Shown here: positions 56,001 through 63,483 of the stretch, in pieces
How positions within the stretch are numbered: position 1 is the stretch's first letter
How the letters are laid out: each line of letters begins with the position of its first letter
From: Pedobacter sp. W3I1
Lineage (GTDB): Bacteria > Bacteroidota > Bacteroidia > Sphingobacteriales > Sphingobacteriaceae
DNA: 64,000 bases
Direction: 5' to 3'
Assembly: GCF_030816015.1 (NCBI RefSeq)
Contig: NZ_JAUSXN010000001.1
Span: 2,542,001-2,606,000 of the forward strand
The notes under the pieces: model-generated
Seen by the model: the letters and a program-made list of their open reading frames with translations, nothing else
Databases searched by the model: none
Told to the model about the DNA's origin: nothing
Made by a program: the position numbers and the translations under genes

Positions 56001-56239
56001 AAGATGGCTCTTACCTCAAGCTGAGAACAATATCATTAAGTTTTAATGTGCCTATAAAAGCCAATTTTATCCGTTCGGCCACCGTTTATGCCATTGCCAA
56101 TAACCTATTTACGGTAAGCAATTATTTGGGTTACGACCCTGAGTTTAGTGCTGGAAGCAGTGTATTTGCCAGAGGCGTAGATATAGGTTTGGAACCCAGC
56201 TTTAGATCGATGTTCCTTGGCGTTAGAATCGGTTTGTAA
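53042..56239 (+). CDS. SusC/RagA-family TonB-linked transporter (pectin locus, pair 2)
   Basis: 1,065 residues, signal peptide cut near LLA-QE. An extra stretch of about 25 residues (KDSVSATVIKFKRPTGPQ) precedes the regulatory domain (VSGVVIGASSKKPLPGISVSV). The linker before the plug (YISIYDAATVPFGTVLKNRTPYSV) lacks the usual VVVVGYG form. The plug keeps LYLRGYNSLYAANQPLIVVDGVIYD and ITLIKDGASLYGTKGANGVLMITT, and the barrel ends in FLGVRIGL. It is a more divergent SusC than pair 1, suggesting a different ligand. It is paired with the SusD 18 bases downstream. Confidence 0.93.
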   Translation: MYNYTKKLIKGILLCLLFFVMGKPLLAQEKDSVSATVIKFKRPTGPQVSGVVIGASSKKPLPGISVSVAGYAAALTDEKGNFKIGVPNYNAVLVISGQGYQSKEEALKGRKMISKIALFEERYISIYDAATVPFGTVLKNRTPYSVTTVNLNGSWERASETPDSYLQGKIAGLEAIKKSGTSDIGADLYLRGYNSLYAANQPLIVVDGVIYDVNTYGSSIISGHQNNRLANIDLKDIDNITLIKDGASLYGTKGANGVLMITTGRAKDVATRLDFSTYGGYNGTVSQLPVMEADNYRIFLSDLLKTKPGMTDALIKAEPYMNDNPNPGYYNYHQNTNWQDQVMSSGISQDYYLKVTGGDDVATYALSLGYLNNDGLTDSTNLTRYQTRFNANLNLSAKLKSQVNLAFTRSEQNLRDQGQAYATNPLYLALVKAPFLSPFELSETGIQSPNLANTDIFGTSNPSAAVKNIQALNRSYRFSGSIGFNYEFNKSFKANTMVGITYDKVRENYFTPMLGIAPVLLPTAVGYNKAAAGVQRLFTVNTDTWVSYSKDLNEVSKLSGNLGFRLQHSSAEVDNGASFNTASDDFVTLGGTQSTLRVVGGSLGKWNWLNNYFNVNYEAYNKYFLSFNIAADASSRFGKDIPDVLDFNGVKMAVMPSLAASWLISSESFMADNNFVESLKLRASYGLTGNDDIGNYTAKSYYVSQNFLGRQGLVRGNIGNTALKWERNAKLNAGVDVSFLKERLNLSLDLYQNKVSDMLIYEPLLTSTGFSYAVSNGGTMTNRGFELAINGRLINQTDLKWDMGLTYSLNRNKISQLGGNTQLLTQYGGATIITQIGDAANLFYGYKSNGVYSSDAEAVASGLSNKTADGAFIPFQGGDMKFADLNGDKIIDERDHQVIGNPNADFIGAYSNKISYKRWSLDALFTFSYGNDIYNSTRAILESMNGYNNQSLAAVNRWRVDGQLTDIPRASWGDPSRNARFSDRWIEDGSYLKLRTISLSFNVPIKANFIRSATVYAIANNLFTVSNYLGYDPEFSAGSSVFARGVDIGLEPSFRSMFLGVRIGL

Positions 56240-56257
56240 TTTTAGAAAAATATTGAT

Positions 56258-57970
56258 ATGAATAAGAATTTATATATCACCATTACCAGCTGTTTATTGT
56301 TTGTGCTGGTGCTGAGCAGCATCCTATCGTGTAAAAAGGCTTTCGATATTGAACCTGAAGATGCACTGGAAGCCTCACAAACCTATAGGAATGTATACGA
56401 TGCCGATGCTGCAGTATTGGGTATTTACGGCAAGTTTGTGAAACTCGCCGATAAATATATGTTGTTGAATGAGTTACGGGGCGATTTGTTGGATGTAACC
56501 TCCAATGCCAATAATTATTTAAAACAATTAGGCACACAAACGGTTGCAGCCGATAATTCCTACGCAGATCCAAAACCTTTTTACGAGGTAATTATCAACT
56601 GTAATGATGCATTGAAGAACTTCAACATCATGCGGGAGAAAAAATTGCTTGATAACATGCAATATTACCAACGTTATACCGATATTCTGTTTCTGCGCAG
56701 CTGGTTATACCTGCAACTGGGCATCCATTACGGCAGTGTGCCCTATGTAACCGATGCCTTAACCACCATAGCTGACCTTCAGGATGAAAGTAAATTTCCG
56801 AAACTTTCTTTTGAAGATCTGTTGAGCCGTTTAATTGCTGAAACAGAAGCAACTCCAAGAGAGTACTTAAACCAGAATACTTCCGCTGCCAGTCCAACGC
56901 TCATTTTACCAATGGATGTATACATCGTTAAGGATGGTGTTTTTAAATTTTTTATCCAACGCCGATCGTTTCTCGGTGATCTGAATCTTTGGAAAGGAAA
57001 CTATCTAAAGGCTGCGGGTTACTATAAAGATGTGATGGAAACGGGCACCAATTCGAGTACAGGAAGCGATCAGCAGATTGATCTGTACGATACCTACCGT
57101 GTTGGCGACGATAACTCGCAGGATCACTCTTTAAAAACAACTGCCGTACTTAACCCCTGGACCAAAATCTTTTCGGCGCCATTAGCCGATCGTATTGCCA
57201 ACTGGGAGCGGATGTGGACATTGCCTTTTAGCAGCAACTTTTCGCCGGGTAATCCTTTGTTTACCCTTTTCTCCAAATCAGGCGATTACCTGGTTAAACC
57301 TTCGGCTTTATCAATCAGCAACTGGAACAATCAGACCCGTTTAGATGGCAGTTTAACCGATAGAAGAGGTTTGGATATGTCGTACCGATTGGTTAATGGC
57401 ATTGAACCCGAGGTACTGAAATATTCCCAGAATTACAGCCTGAGCACGCCATTTGATAAAACAGGGGTTTGGGTGATTTACCGTGCGGCCATATTACACC
57501 TGCGTTATGCAGAAGCAGCAAACCGTTTAGACCGCAAGGTTTTGGCCGGAGCGTTAATTAACAGCGGGATTAAAACCGCCTTTGGAACCAAAGCACTCTA
57601 TAATGGTGTCCCTGATACTTATCCATTCGATTTTAATGGGGATGGGGGAACCATCAGGGGCAATTGGTACCGCAATTCGGGCATCAGAGGTCGTGCGGTA
57701 AATCAAGATTATCCCATTACAATAGCGAATACTATTGTTGAAGTAGAAGACCGGATTATGCAGGAAGAAGCCCTAGAAACCGCATATGAAGGTTACCGAT
57801 GGCAAGATCTGCTACGCATCGCTTTGCGCAGACAAGCCACCGATCCCAATTACCTGGCCAATAAAATAGCCGCCAAGTTCGAAGCCGCAGGCGATGGCGC
57901 ATCAGCCTCGTTAGTACGATCGCGCTTAGCCAACAAAGAAAACTGGTATTTACCTTTTAAATTAAAATAA
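56258..57970 (+). CDS. SusD/RagB-family lipoprotein (pectin locus, pair 2)
   Basis: 570 residues, lipobox ILSC near residue 24 (SSILSCKKAFDIEPEDAL). SusD motifs: YQRYTDILFLRSWLYLQLGIHYGSVPYV, YRAAILHLRYAEAANRL, and MQEEALETAYEGYRWQDLLRIALRR near the end. It has a longer middle section than the pair 1 SusD, consistent with a different glycan. It is the last gene before a 372-base gap with palindromes, so this operon may end here. Confidence 0.92.
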   Translation: MNKNLYITITSCLLFVLVLSSILSCKKAFDIEPEDALEASQTYRNVYDADAAVLGIYGKFVKLADKYMLLNELRGDLLDVTSNANNYLKQLGTQTVAADNSYADPKPFYEVIINCNDALKNFNIMREKKLLDNMQYYQRYTDILFLRSWLYLQLGIHYGSVPYVTDALTTIADLQDESKFPKLSFEDLLSRLIAETEATPREYLNQNTSAASPTLILPMDVYIVKDGVFKFFIQRRSFLGDLNLWKGNYLKAAGYYKDVMETGTNSSTGSDQQIDLYDTYRVGDDNSQDHSLKTTAVLNPWTKIFSAPLADRIANWERMWTLPFSSNFSPGNPLFTLFSKSGDYLVKPSALSISNWNNQTRLDGSLTDRRGLDMSYRLVNGIEPEVLKYSQNYSLSTPFDKTGVWVIYRAAILHLRYAEAANRLDRKVLAGALINSGIKTAFGTKALYNGVPDTYPFDFNGDGGTIRGNWYRNSGIRGRAVNQDYPITIANTIVEVEDRIMQEEALETAYEGYRWQDLLRIALRRQATDPNYLANKIAAKFEAAGDGASASLVRSRLANKENWYLPFKLK

Positions 57971-58005
57971 GATACATCATCAATGACATTAATTAAACAT
58001 AACAG

Positions 58006-58202
58006 TTGTCAGTCTGAGCTTCGCGAAAAATCGGGACAAGTAGTCGAAGACCTTTTTGTAGTCAAAATCGAAAAAACCTTTCGACAGGCTATCAATGACA
58101 GATTCCAAAGAGGGGTCGTCATTCTCGCGCAGGCGGGAATCTTAAAGCTCCATGCAAATTTAGTTAAAGCATTAAGATTCCCAATCAAGTTGGGAATGAC
58201 GC
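58006..58202. repeat. Palindromic repeats before the pectate lyase gene
   Basis: The gap 57971-58342 holds an inverted repeat of the gtcagtctgagcttcg / cgacaggctatcaatgac type (58006-58098). It also holds a gtcattctcgcgcaggcggg element (58117-) and a gattcccaatcaagttggga palindrome (58176-58202). An ORF crossing these is made of repeat sequence and is not a gene. The remaining stretch to 58342 is AT-rich with no recognisable motif. Confidence 0.7.
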
Positions 58203-58342
58203 TATGCTATGGAAATGTGATTCCCACTTCGATCTATCTGAAAATTCTAATCCTTGGGTGACAATCTTTTTTGATTTCTCCTTCAGTTAGTGACATTCCT
58301 TAATTTATCCTACTATATAAAATTGCAATTAAAATCTACCAA

Positions 58343-59647
58343 ATGTTAAATAGAAAGAAATCCGGTCAGTTGATGATCAATCCAATTGTACAAAAGTGTT
58401 TTAAAAGAATATTAGGTGTCCTGTTTTTGGGCATAACAGCTTATACAGCCCAGGCCCAGCAACTGGCTTTTCCAGGAGCAGAAGGTTTTGGCCGTTTTGC
58501 CACTGGCGGCCGAGGGGGAAGCGTGTACCATGTAACCAACCTGAATGATACTGGCGAAGGTTCTTTTAGAGATGCAGTGAGCAAACCGGGCCGAACGGTT
58601 GTATTTGATGTTTCGGGGGTAATCAAGATCGGTGGCAAAATTGCTGTATCTCCAAGGATTACCATTGCCGGACAAACCGCTCCAAAAGAAGGGATCACCA
58701 TTTATGGCAATAGTGTGTCTTTTAAAGATTCAACCATTGTGCGTTATGTCCGTTTTAGGGGCAGCATCAACATGTCTAAAGGTTCATGTACGGTGGTCGC
58801 TGACGATCTGAACGATATCATTTTCGATCATGTTTCGATCGAATGGGGACGCTGGGATAACCTGCACATTAAAAAAAGCAAAAACGTAACCTTACAGTAT
58901 TGCGTGGTTGCCGAAAGTATAGATCCACAACGTTTTGGTGCCCTGTTAGAGGTGCCGGAATATGTAACCATGCACCATTGTTTGTTTGAAGGCAACCAGA
59001 GTCGCAACCCAAAGGCGAAAGCCAAAATAGAATTTATCAACAATGTGGTATACAACTGGGGCAAGAGTGGTTTTGTCGGGGGACACTCAAGCGCCGATCA
59101 TTATCAGGATCTGGTAGGTAATTACTTTATTTCAGGACCAAGTTCTACCGATAGTTTTTTGAGCATGTTCAGCAAAACAGACCATGTTTACCACCGCGAT
59201 AATTATACCGACCTTAACAAGGACGGAAAACTAAATGGCCGTCTCATTACTGATGAAGACTTTGTCAAAGAAATGGCTACGCTTCTCAAAGAACCTTCAC
59301 TTCTGCCAAAAAGCAGTGTTAAAATAAGCACGGCCGAAAAAGCTTATCAAACAGTTTTGGCAGAAGCGGGTTCTTCATTAAAGAGAGATGCAGTAGATCT
59401 CCGCATTATGGGCTATTTAAAAAGTATAGGTACAAAAGGTGCCATATTTAAAACCGAGGCTGATGCCGGTGGGCAACCGCAAACAAAATTGGCGAAATCG
59501 GCTATAAAAGATGCAGATCAGGATGGAATTCCAGATGCTTGGGAAAAATCAAAACGCTTAAACCCGAAAGAGGCTACTGATGCACAGAAAATTAATGCAA
59601 ATGGCTATAGCAACCTGGAACAATATTTAAATGATTTAGTAAAATAA
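58343..59647 (+). CDS. PL1-family pectate lyase, secreted
   Basis: 434 residues. The N-terminus before the signal peptide is long, so Met11 (58373) is an equally good start; cleavage is near AQA-QQ. The parallel beta-helix begins FPGAEGFGRFATGGRGGSVYHVTNLNDTGEGSFRDAV, typical of Bacteroidota PL1 enzymes. It continues with FDVSGVIKI, ITIAGQTAP, IIFDHVSIEWGRWDN and NPKAKAKIEFINNVVYNW. The C-terminal tail has a calcium-binding TSP3-like motif DADQDGIPDAWE. The enzyme cleaves de-esterified homogalacturonan by beta-elimination. It is followed five bases later by the (alpha/alpha)6 enzyme gene. Confidence 0.9.
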   Translation: MLNRKKSGQLMINPIVQKCFKRILGVLFLGITAYTAQAQQLAFPGAEGFGRFATGGRGGSVYHVTNLNDTGEGSFRDAVSKPGRTVVFDVSGVIKIGGKIAVSPRITIAGQTAPKEGITIYGNSVSFKDSTIVRYVRFRGSINMSKGSCTVVADDLNDIIFDHVSIEWGRWDNLHIKKSKNVTLQYCVVAESIDPQRFGALLEVPEYVTMHHCLFEGNQSRNPKAKAKIEFINNVVYNWGKSGFVGGHSSADHYQDLVGNYFISGPSSTDSFLSMFSKTDHVYHRDNYTDLNKDGKLNGRLITDEDFVKEMATLLKEPSLLPKSSVKISTAEKAYQTVLAEAGSSLKRDAVDLRIMGYLKSIGTKGAIFKTEADAGGQPQTKLAKSAIKDADQDGIPDAWEKSKRLNPKEATDAQKINANGYSNLEQYLNDLVK

Positions 59648-59652
59648 GTGCT

Positions 59653-61509
59653 ATGTGTAAAATCAAAAATCAATTTAAGCTCTTGATGCTCTTCGTTGTG
59701 CTTTTTACCAGTGAAACTGTTTTTGCACAGATAAACCGGGAAGCGCTGGTAACGCGACATACCATTGTGGTGAAAAAAATAGACTCCCTTTCTTCCTTAT
59801 CTGTCGGGAATGGTCGTTTTGCCTTTACTGTTGATGCCACAGGGTTGCAAAGTTTTCCCGATCGTTACGCCAAAGGGGTGCCACTGGGTACACAATCGCA
59901 ATGGGGCTGGGGATCATACAAAAATGAAGGGAAATTTCACATTACCGAAGCCTATAAATATTACGATCAATACGGACGAAAAATACCTTATACGGTACAA
60001 TTGAACTCACCGCTTAGGGCCAAGGCCGCTACCAACTATTTCCGCCAGAATGTACACCGTTTACAGTTGGGAAATATCGGTTTCGATCTGGTTAAAAAGA
60101 ACGGACAGTTGGCCAAAGCCAACGATATTAAAAATATTAACCAAAGCCTAAACCCCTGGACGGGTGAAATTAAGAGTAGTTTTACTGTAGAAGGAATTCC
60201 TGTTGAAGTAACTACTGTTGGGCATCAGGATCTGGATCTGATCAGCGCATCGGTTTCATCACCTTTAATTGAGGCCGGGCGTTTAAAAATCAGAATCCGA
60301 TATCCTGCAGCCACAGGTGAATGGGCCGATGTGGGGAATAACTGGGCCAATAATAACAAACACCTTTCGCAATTGATCGGGCAAAGTGCTGATGGTGCGG
60401 TAATTAAACGTCAGATTGATTCGGCTGTTTATTATACTTCCTTTTCGTGGAAAGGAAAGGCACAATTGACAGAAAAACAGACACATTATTTTACCATTAC
60501 ACCCAATAAAGCTAATCAACAGTTTAGCTTCAGCTGCCTTTTTTCACAGCAGAAAAGCACTCAGGCTATTCCTTCTTTTGCACTTAGCCAGCAAAACAGT
60601 CAGGAGCAATGGAAAGCCTTTTGGATGAGCGGTGCTGCGGTCGATTTTACCGGAAGTACCGATAAACGTGCATTTGAACTCGAACGGAGGATTATCCTTT
60701 CCGAATACCTTACCAAAATACAATGTTCGGGCGATTTTCCTCCACAAGAAACAGGATTAACCTATAACAGCTGGTTTGGTAAACCACACCTCGAAATGCA
60801 CTGGTGGCACGGGGTTCACTATGCATTATGGGGCAGGCCTGAGTTGTTAAACCGGAGTACCGATTGGTATTTTAAAGTTGCCGATAAAGCCAAAAAAATT
60901 GCACAGATACAGGGATTTGATGGCCTGCGCTGGCAAAAAATGACCGATAACAAAGGCAATGAAAGTCCTTCATCAATCGGTGCCATGCTGATCTGGCAAC
61001 AGCCACATCTCATTACCTTTGCCGAATTGGAGTATCGGGCAAATCAAGATGAAAAGGTATTGCAAAAATATAAAGAGCTTGTGTTTCAAACTGCCGATTT
61101 TATGGCTTCTTTTGCTCATTTCGATGCTGCAAAAGGCTGTTATGTGCTTGGGCCTGGGTTAATTCCGGCACAAGAGCGTTTTAAGGCAGAAACAACATTT
61201 AATCCCACCTATGAATTAGCTTACTGGGAGTGGGGACTAAAGACCGCTCAAGAATGGCGTTTGCGTTTGGGCTTGCCACGAAACCCAAAATGGGATGAGG
61301 TGATGACTAAATTATCACCTCTACCTGTACAAAATGGCGTGTACCTGGCGGCAGAAAGTGCACCTGATTCTTACACCAATCCCGAATATAAAACAGATCA
61401 TCCTTCGGTATTGGGCGCATTTGGCATGTTGCCAGAAACCAATCTGTTAAACAAAGCAACCATGCGCAAAACTTTTGATCTGGTTTGTGAAAGATTGGAG
61501 TTGGAATGA
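59653..61509 (+). CDS. Six-hairpin (alpha/alpha)6 glycosidase-like protein, main part, frameshifted
   Basis: 618 codons, signal peptide cut near VFA-QI. An N-terminal beta-sandwich (LSSLSVGNGRFAFTVDATGLQSFPDRY, GTQSQWGWGSY) precedes a helical barrel (ERRIILSEYLTKIQCSGDFPPQETGLTYNSWFGKPHLEMHWWHGVHYALWGRPELL). I cannot name the family. Related proteins are usually listed as six-hairpin glycosidase-like or hypothetical in pectin loci. The frame ends abruptly with CERLELE, but the next frame supplies WSWNDTWGWDFPMTAMTATRLG and a normal C-terminus to 61798. The shift lies near 61485-61492: dropping one base of tttgtgaaag gives a smooth LVWKDWSWNDTWGWD reading. The complete protein would have about 714 residues. 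Confidence 0.75.
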   Translation: MCKIKNQFKLLMLFVVLFTSETVFAQINREALVTRHTIVVKKIDSLSSLSVGNGRFAFTVDATGLQSFPDRYAKGVPLGTQSQWGWGSYKNEGKFHITEAYKYYDQYGRKIPYTVQLNSPLRAKAATNYFRQNVHRLQLGNIGFDLVKKNGQLAKANDIKNINQSLNPWTGEIKSSFTVEGIPVEVTTVGHQDLDLISASVSSPLIEAGRLKIRIRYPAATGEWADVGNNWANNNKHLSQLIGQSADGAVIKRQIDSAVYYTSFSWKGKAQLTEKQTHYFTITPNKANQQFSFSCLFSQQKSTQAIPSFALSQQNSQEQWKAFWMSGAAVDFTGSTDKRAFELERRIILSEYLTKIQCSGDFPPQETGLTYNSWFGKPHLEMHWWHGVHYALWGRPELLNRSTDWYFKVADKAKKIAQIQGFDGLRWQKMTDNKGNESPSSIGAMLIWQQPHLITFAELEYRANQDEKVLQKYKELVFQTADFMASFAHFDAAKGCYVLGPGLIPAQERFKAETTFNPTYELAYWEWGLKTAQEWRLRLGLPRNPKWDEVMTKLSPLPVQNGVYLAAESAPDSYTNPEYKTDHPSVLGAFGMLPETNLLNKATMRKTFDLVCERLELE

Positions 61510-61798
61510 TACCTGGGGCTGGGATTTCCCGATGACAGCCATGACAGCTACCCGCCTGGGCATGCCCGAAAAAGCTATCGATGCTTTGCTCATGCCTGTA
61601 CAAACGAATACTTACCTTATTAACGGCCATAATTACCAGGACGATCGCCTGCGTATTTATCTGCCTGGAAATGGTGGCTTGCTTACTGCCGTGGCTTTAA
61701 TGTGCGCGGGCTGGGACGGGAATAATGAAACAAATCCAGGTTTCCCGAAAGATGGAACTTGGAAAGTGCAATGGGAGGGGTTTAAGAAGATGATGTAG
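61475..61798 (+). pseudogene. C-terminal remainder of the frameshifted six-hairpin glycosidase-like gene
   Basis: This frame has no plausible start of its own (TTG only) and overlaps the end of the 59653 frame. It carries the last helices of the barrel (TWGWDFPMTAMTATRLGMPEKAIDALLMP, GNGGLLTAVALMCAGWDG) and the natural C-terminus. It is listed as pseudogene because it is not expressible alone; a single-base sequencing error is equally possible. Confidence 0.75.
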
Positions 61799-61844
61799 GA
61801 GAGAATGGCAGATGTATAATGGAAGATGGATTATATGAAATAGT

Positions 61845-61897
61845 TGGTCAGGATCTGCGATCTTGACCTTCTGTTCTACGGATTTTCAATCCGCATT
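61845..61897. repeat. Two palindromes after the pectin locus
   Basis: ggtcaggatctgcgatcttg plus acc (61845-61867) and tacggattttcaatccgcatt (61877-61897). The second belongs to the same family as gcggattgcaaatccgc in the 12272-12573 cluster. They lie between the convergent pectin locus and the Gfo/Idh gene. Confidence 0.65.
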
Positions 61898-61938
61898 TGA
61901 ATACCTAAAACAATAAATATTGTAGTTCTTTTCATCGT

Positions 61939-62910
61939 TTATTTCCCCGTAAAATCATCCATTAATTTCATCGTAATCAAAGCATCTTCACCACTGCAAG
62001 GATTTTGTCCTTTGCCTAAAAAGTAATCGACTACTTTTTCGATCATGGGTTGTTGCACATGCTGCAAAGGTTCGAATATAAATTCTTCTGTTTCATTGGT
62101 AGAAACAGTGATTTTATTGCCAAACATCGGGAAACTGATGTGACCTTTTGAGCCATAAATCACGCATACATCAGCTTGATCTTGTGGGGCAACAGAGAAA
62201 CACCAGGTACCACTGAAAAGAACCCCATTTTCGAAAAGGATATTTCCTGTAACCAGATCATCAACTTCAGTGTTTTCCTGTTGTCTGGTAGCCATGCCCA
62301 TGGCATTTTTTACAGCGTCGAAATAGTAAGTCATCAGATCCAACTGATGTGGAGCCAGATCATGGAACAAACCACCACCAGAAATGGCTGGATTAATCCG
62401 CCAATTATCGGCTGTTTTGGCAATTAGTGCGGGGTTGGGCGACTGGAGCATTTTTAACCGCACTAAACGAACATCGCCAATGGTATGTGTAGCCAGTAAT
62501 TCTTTAACTTTTAAGAACATGGGTTGGGCACGGCGGTAATGAGCTACGCAAAGCTTCACCTTTAATTTGTTGGCTGCATCAGTCATGCGTTGAGCAGCAT
62601 CGGCATCTAAAGTCATGGGTTTTTCTACATATACCGGCTTGCCAGCTTTTAAGGCCTCAATGGTGTAAGCTTCGTGCTGTAGGGGTGGGGTAGCAATGTA
62701 AATGGCATTAACCTCCGGATCGTTAATCAGTTGAGCAGCATCATCATACCATTTTGGAACATGGTGCCGTTTTGCATAATCAGCAGCTCTGGCACCATCG
62801 CGGCGCATTACTGCTACCAATTTAGAATTGGCAACTTTATTAAAAGCTGGTCCGCTTTTTACTTCAGTCACATCTCCACAGCCAATAATGCCCCATCTTA
62901 TTTCTTCCAT
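61939..62910 (-). CDS. Gfo/Idh/MocA-family NAD(P)-dependent oxidoreductase
   Basis: 323 residues. An N-terminal Rossmann domain (RWGIIGCGDVTEVKSGPAF; AIYIATPPLQHEAYTIEALKAGKPVYVEKPM with the family EKP motif) is followed by an alpha/beta C-terminal domain (SGGGLFHDLAPHQLDLMTYYF). Substrates in this family are sugars, inositols and related alcohols. Being next to pectin degradation it may handle a sugar or sugar acid, but nothing in sequence fixes that. It is convergent with the pectin locus. The leader upstream contains a hairpin with a U-tract (see 62994-63017). Confidence 0.88.
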   Translation of the reverse strand: MEEIRWGIIGCGDVTEVKSGPAFNKVANSKLVAVMRRDGARAADYAKRHHVPKWYDDAAQLINDPEVNAIYIATPPLQHEAYTIEALKAGKPVYVEKPMTLDADAAQRMTDAANKLKVKLCVAHYRRAQPMFLKVKELLATHTIGDVRLVRLKMLQSPNPALIAKTADNWRINPAISGGGLFHDLAPHQLDLMTYYFDAVKNAMGMATRQQENTEVDDLVTGNILFENGVLFSGTWCFSVAPQDQADVCVIYGSKGHISFPMFGNKITVSTNETEEFIFEPLQHVQQPMIEKVVDYFLGKGQNPCSGEDALITMKLMDDFTGK

Positions 62911-62993
62911 TGTAATCGGTTTGATAGGTTCAATTTAGAAAATATTACCCGGAAACTACGTTCAAACAATAAAAAGCTTGTTAAAAAAGAAAA

Positions 62994-63017
62994 GGGATTC
63001 ACTTTGGGAGTGATCCC
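62994..63017 (-). terminator. Hairpin with U-tract in the leader of the Gfo/Idh gene (attenuator or terminator)
   Basis: Read on the minus strand, gggatcac (63017-63010) pairs with gtgaatccc (63002-62994, one mismatch) and is followed by ttttcttttttaac. A minus-strand TAGATTTG (63041-63034) lies just upstream. The hairpin may terminate transcripts from the right, or act as an attenuator in a leader that continues to ATG 62910. Which one is open. A second hairpin (attccgg/ccggaat, 63041-63063) lies next to it. Confidence 0.5.
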
Positions 63018-63187
63018 TAATCAACTAACCAAACAAATCTATTCCGGAAACCACGCCGGAATTAATTTATAAACGAAAGAATTAGGAGATTGTTTTATGG
63101 TGATTGTCTATTTGGTGTATTTTTTTAAAAAAAGAAAAATAACATCTTTATCCGAAATTAAAGCCTCTCTTTTTTTAGCTTTGTACT

Positions 63188-63385
63188 ATGCAAAATCTTT
63201 CCAAGAAGCTTCAGATTGATCTTATAGAACTTAAGGCAAAATATGCCTTTATCATGGATGAACTTGAAGTAACATTTGCCGATGCTTACCTGTCGAAATT
63301 GCAAGCTAAACAACGCCTGGCCGAGCAGATGATGATAGAAATGGAAAGAATACTCACCAGCGAGGCCGGAGAGCAAGAAAACTAA
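63188..63385 (+). CDS. Small hypothetical protein, predicted helical
   Basis: 65 residues, charged and helical (LSKKLQIDLIELKAKYAFIMDELEVTFADAYLSKLQAKQRL), not recognised, probably a coiled-coil. A TAGCTTTG element ends five bases before the ATG, which would make the transcript nearly leaderless; this is unusual and lowers confidence in either the promoter or the start. An overlapping minus-strand ORF (63158-63376) is less protein-like. Confidence 0.45.
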   Translation: MQNLSKKLQIDLIELKAKYAFIMDELEVTFADAYLSKLQAKQRLAEQMMIEMERILTSEAGEQEN

Positions 63386-63483
63386 TGTGTTAAGATAAAG
63401 AGATCGTTAACTTTAGTAAAGCCTCTTTTTATTTACTAATTTAACGGAGAACTGGAAAAATAGCGGAAACTATGCGATTTGCG

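Noticed and set aside
57983..58261. 92-residue ORF between susD pair 2 and the pectate lyase
   Set aside because: It is made of palindromic repeat sequence (58006-58202) that occurs elsewhere in non-coding gaps, with no protein-like composition.
63158..63376. 72-residue minus-strand ORF opposite the small helical protein
   Set aside because: It is rich in rare combinations (FHFYHH, CYFKF), typical of the reverse complement of a charged helical gene.
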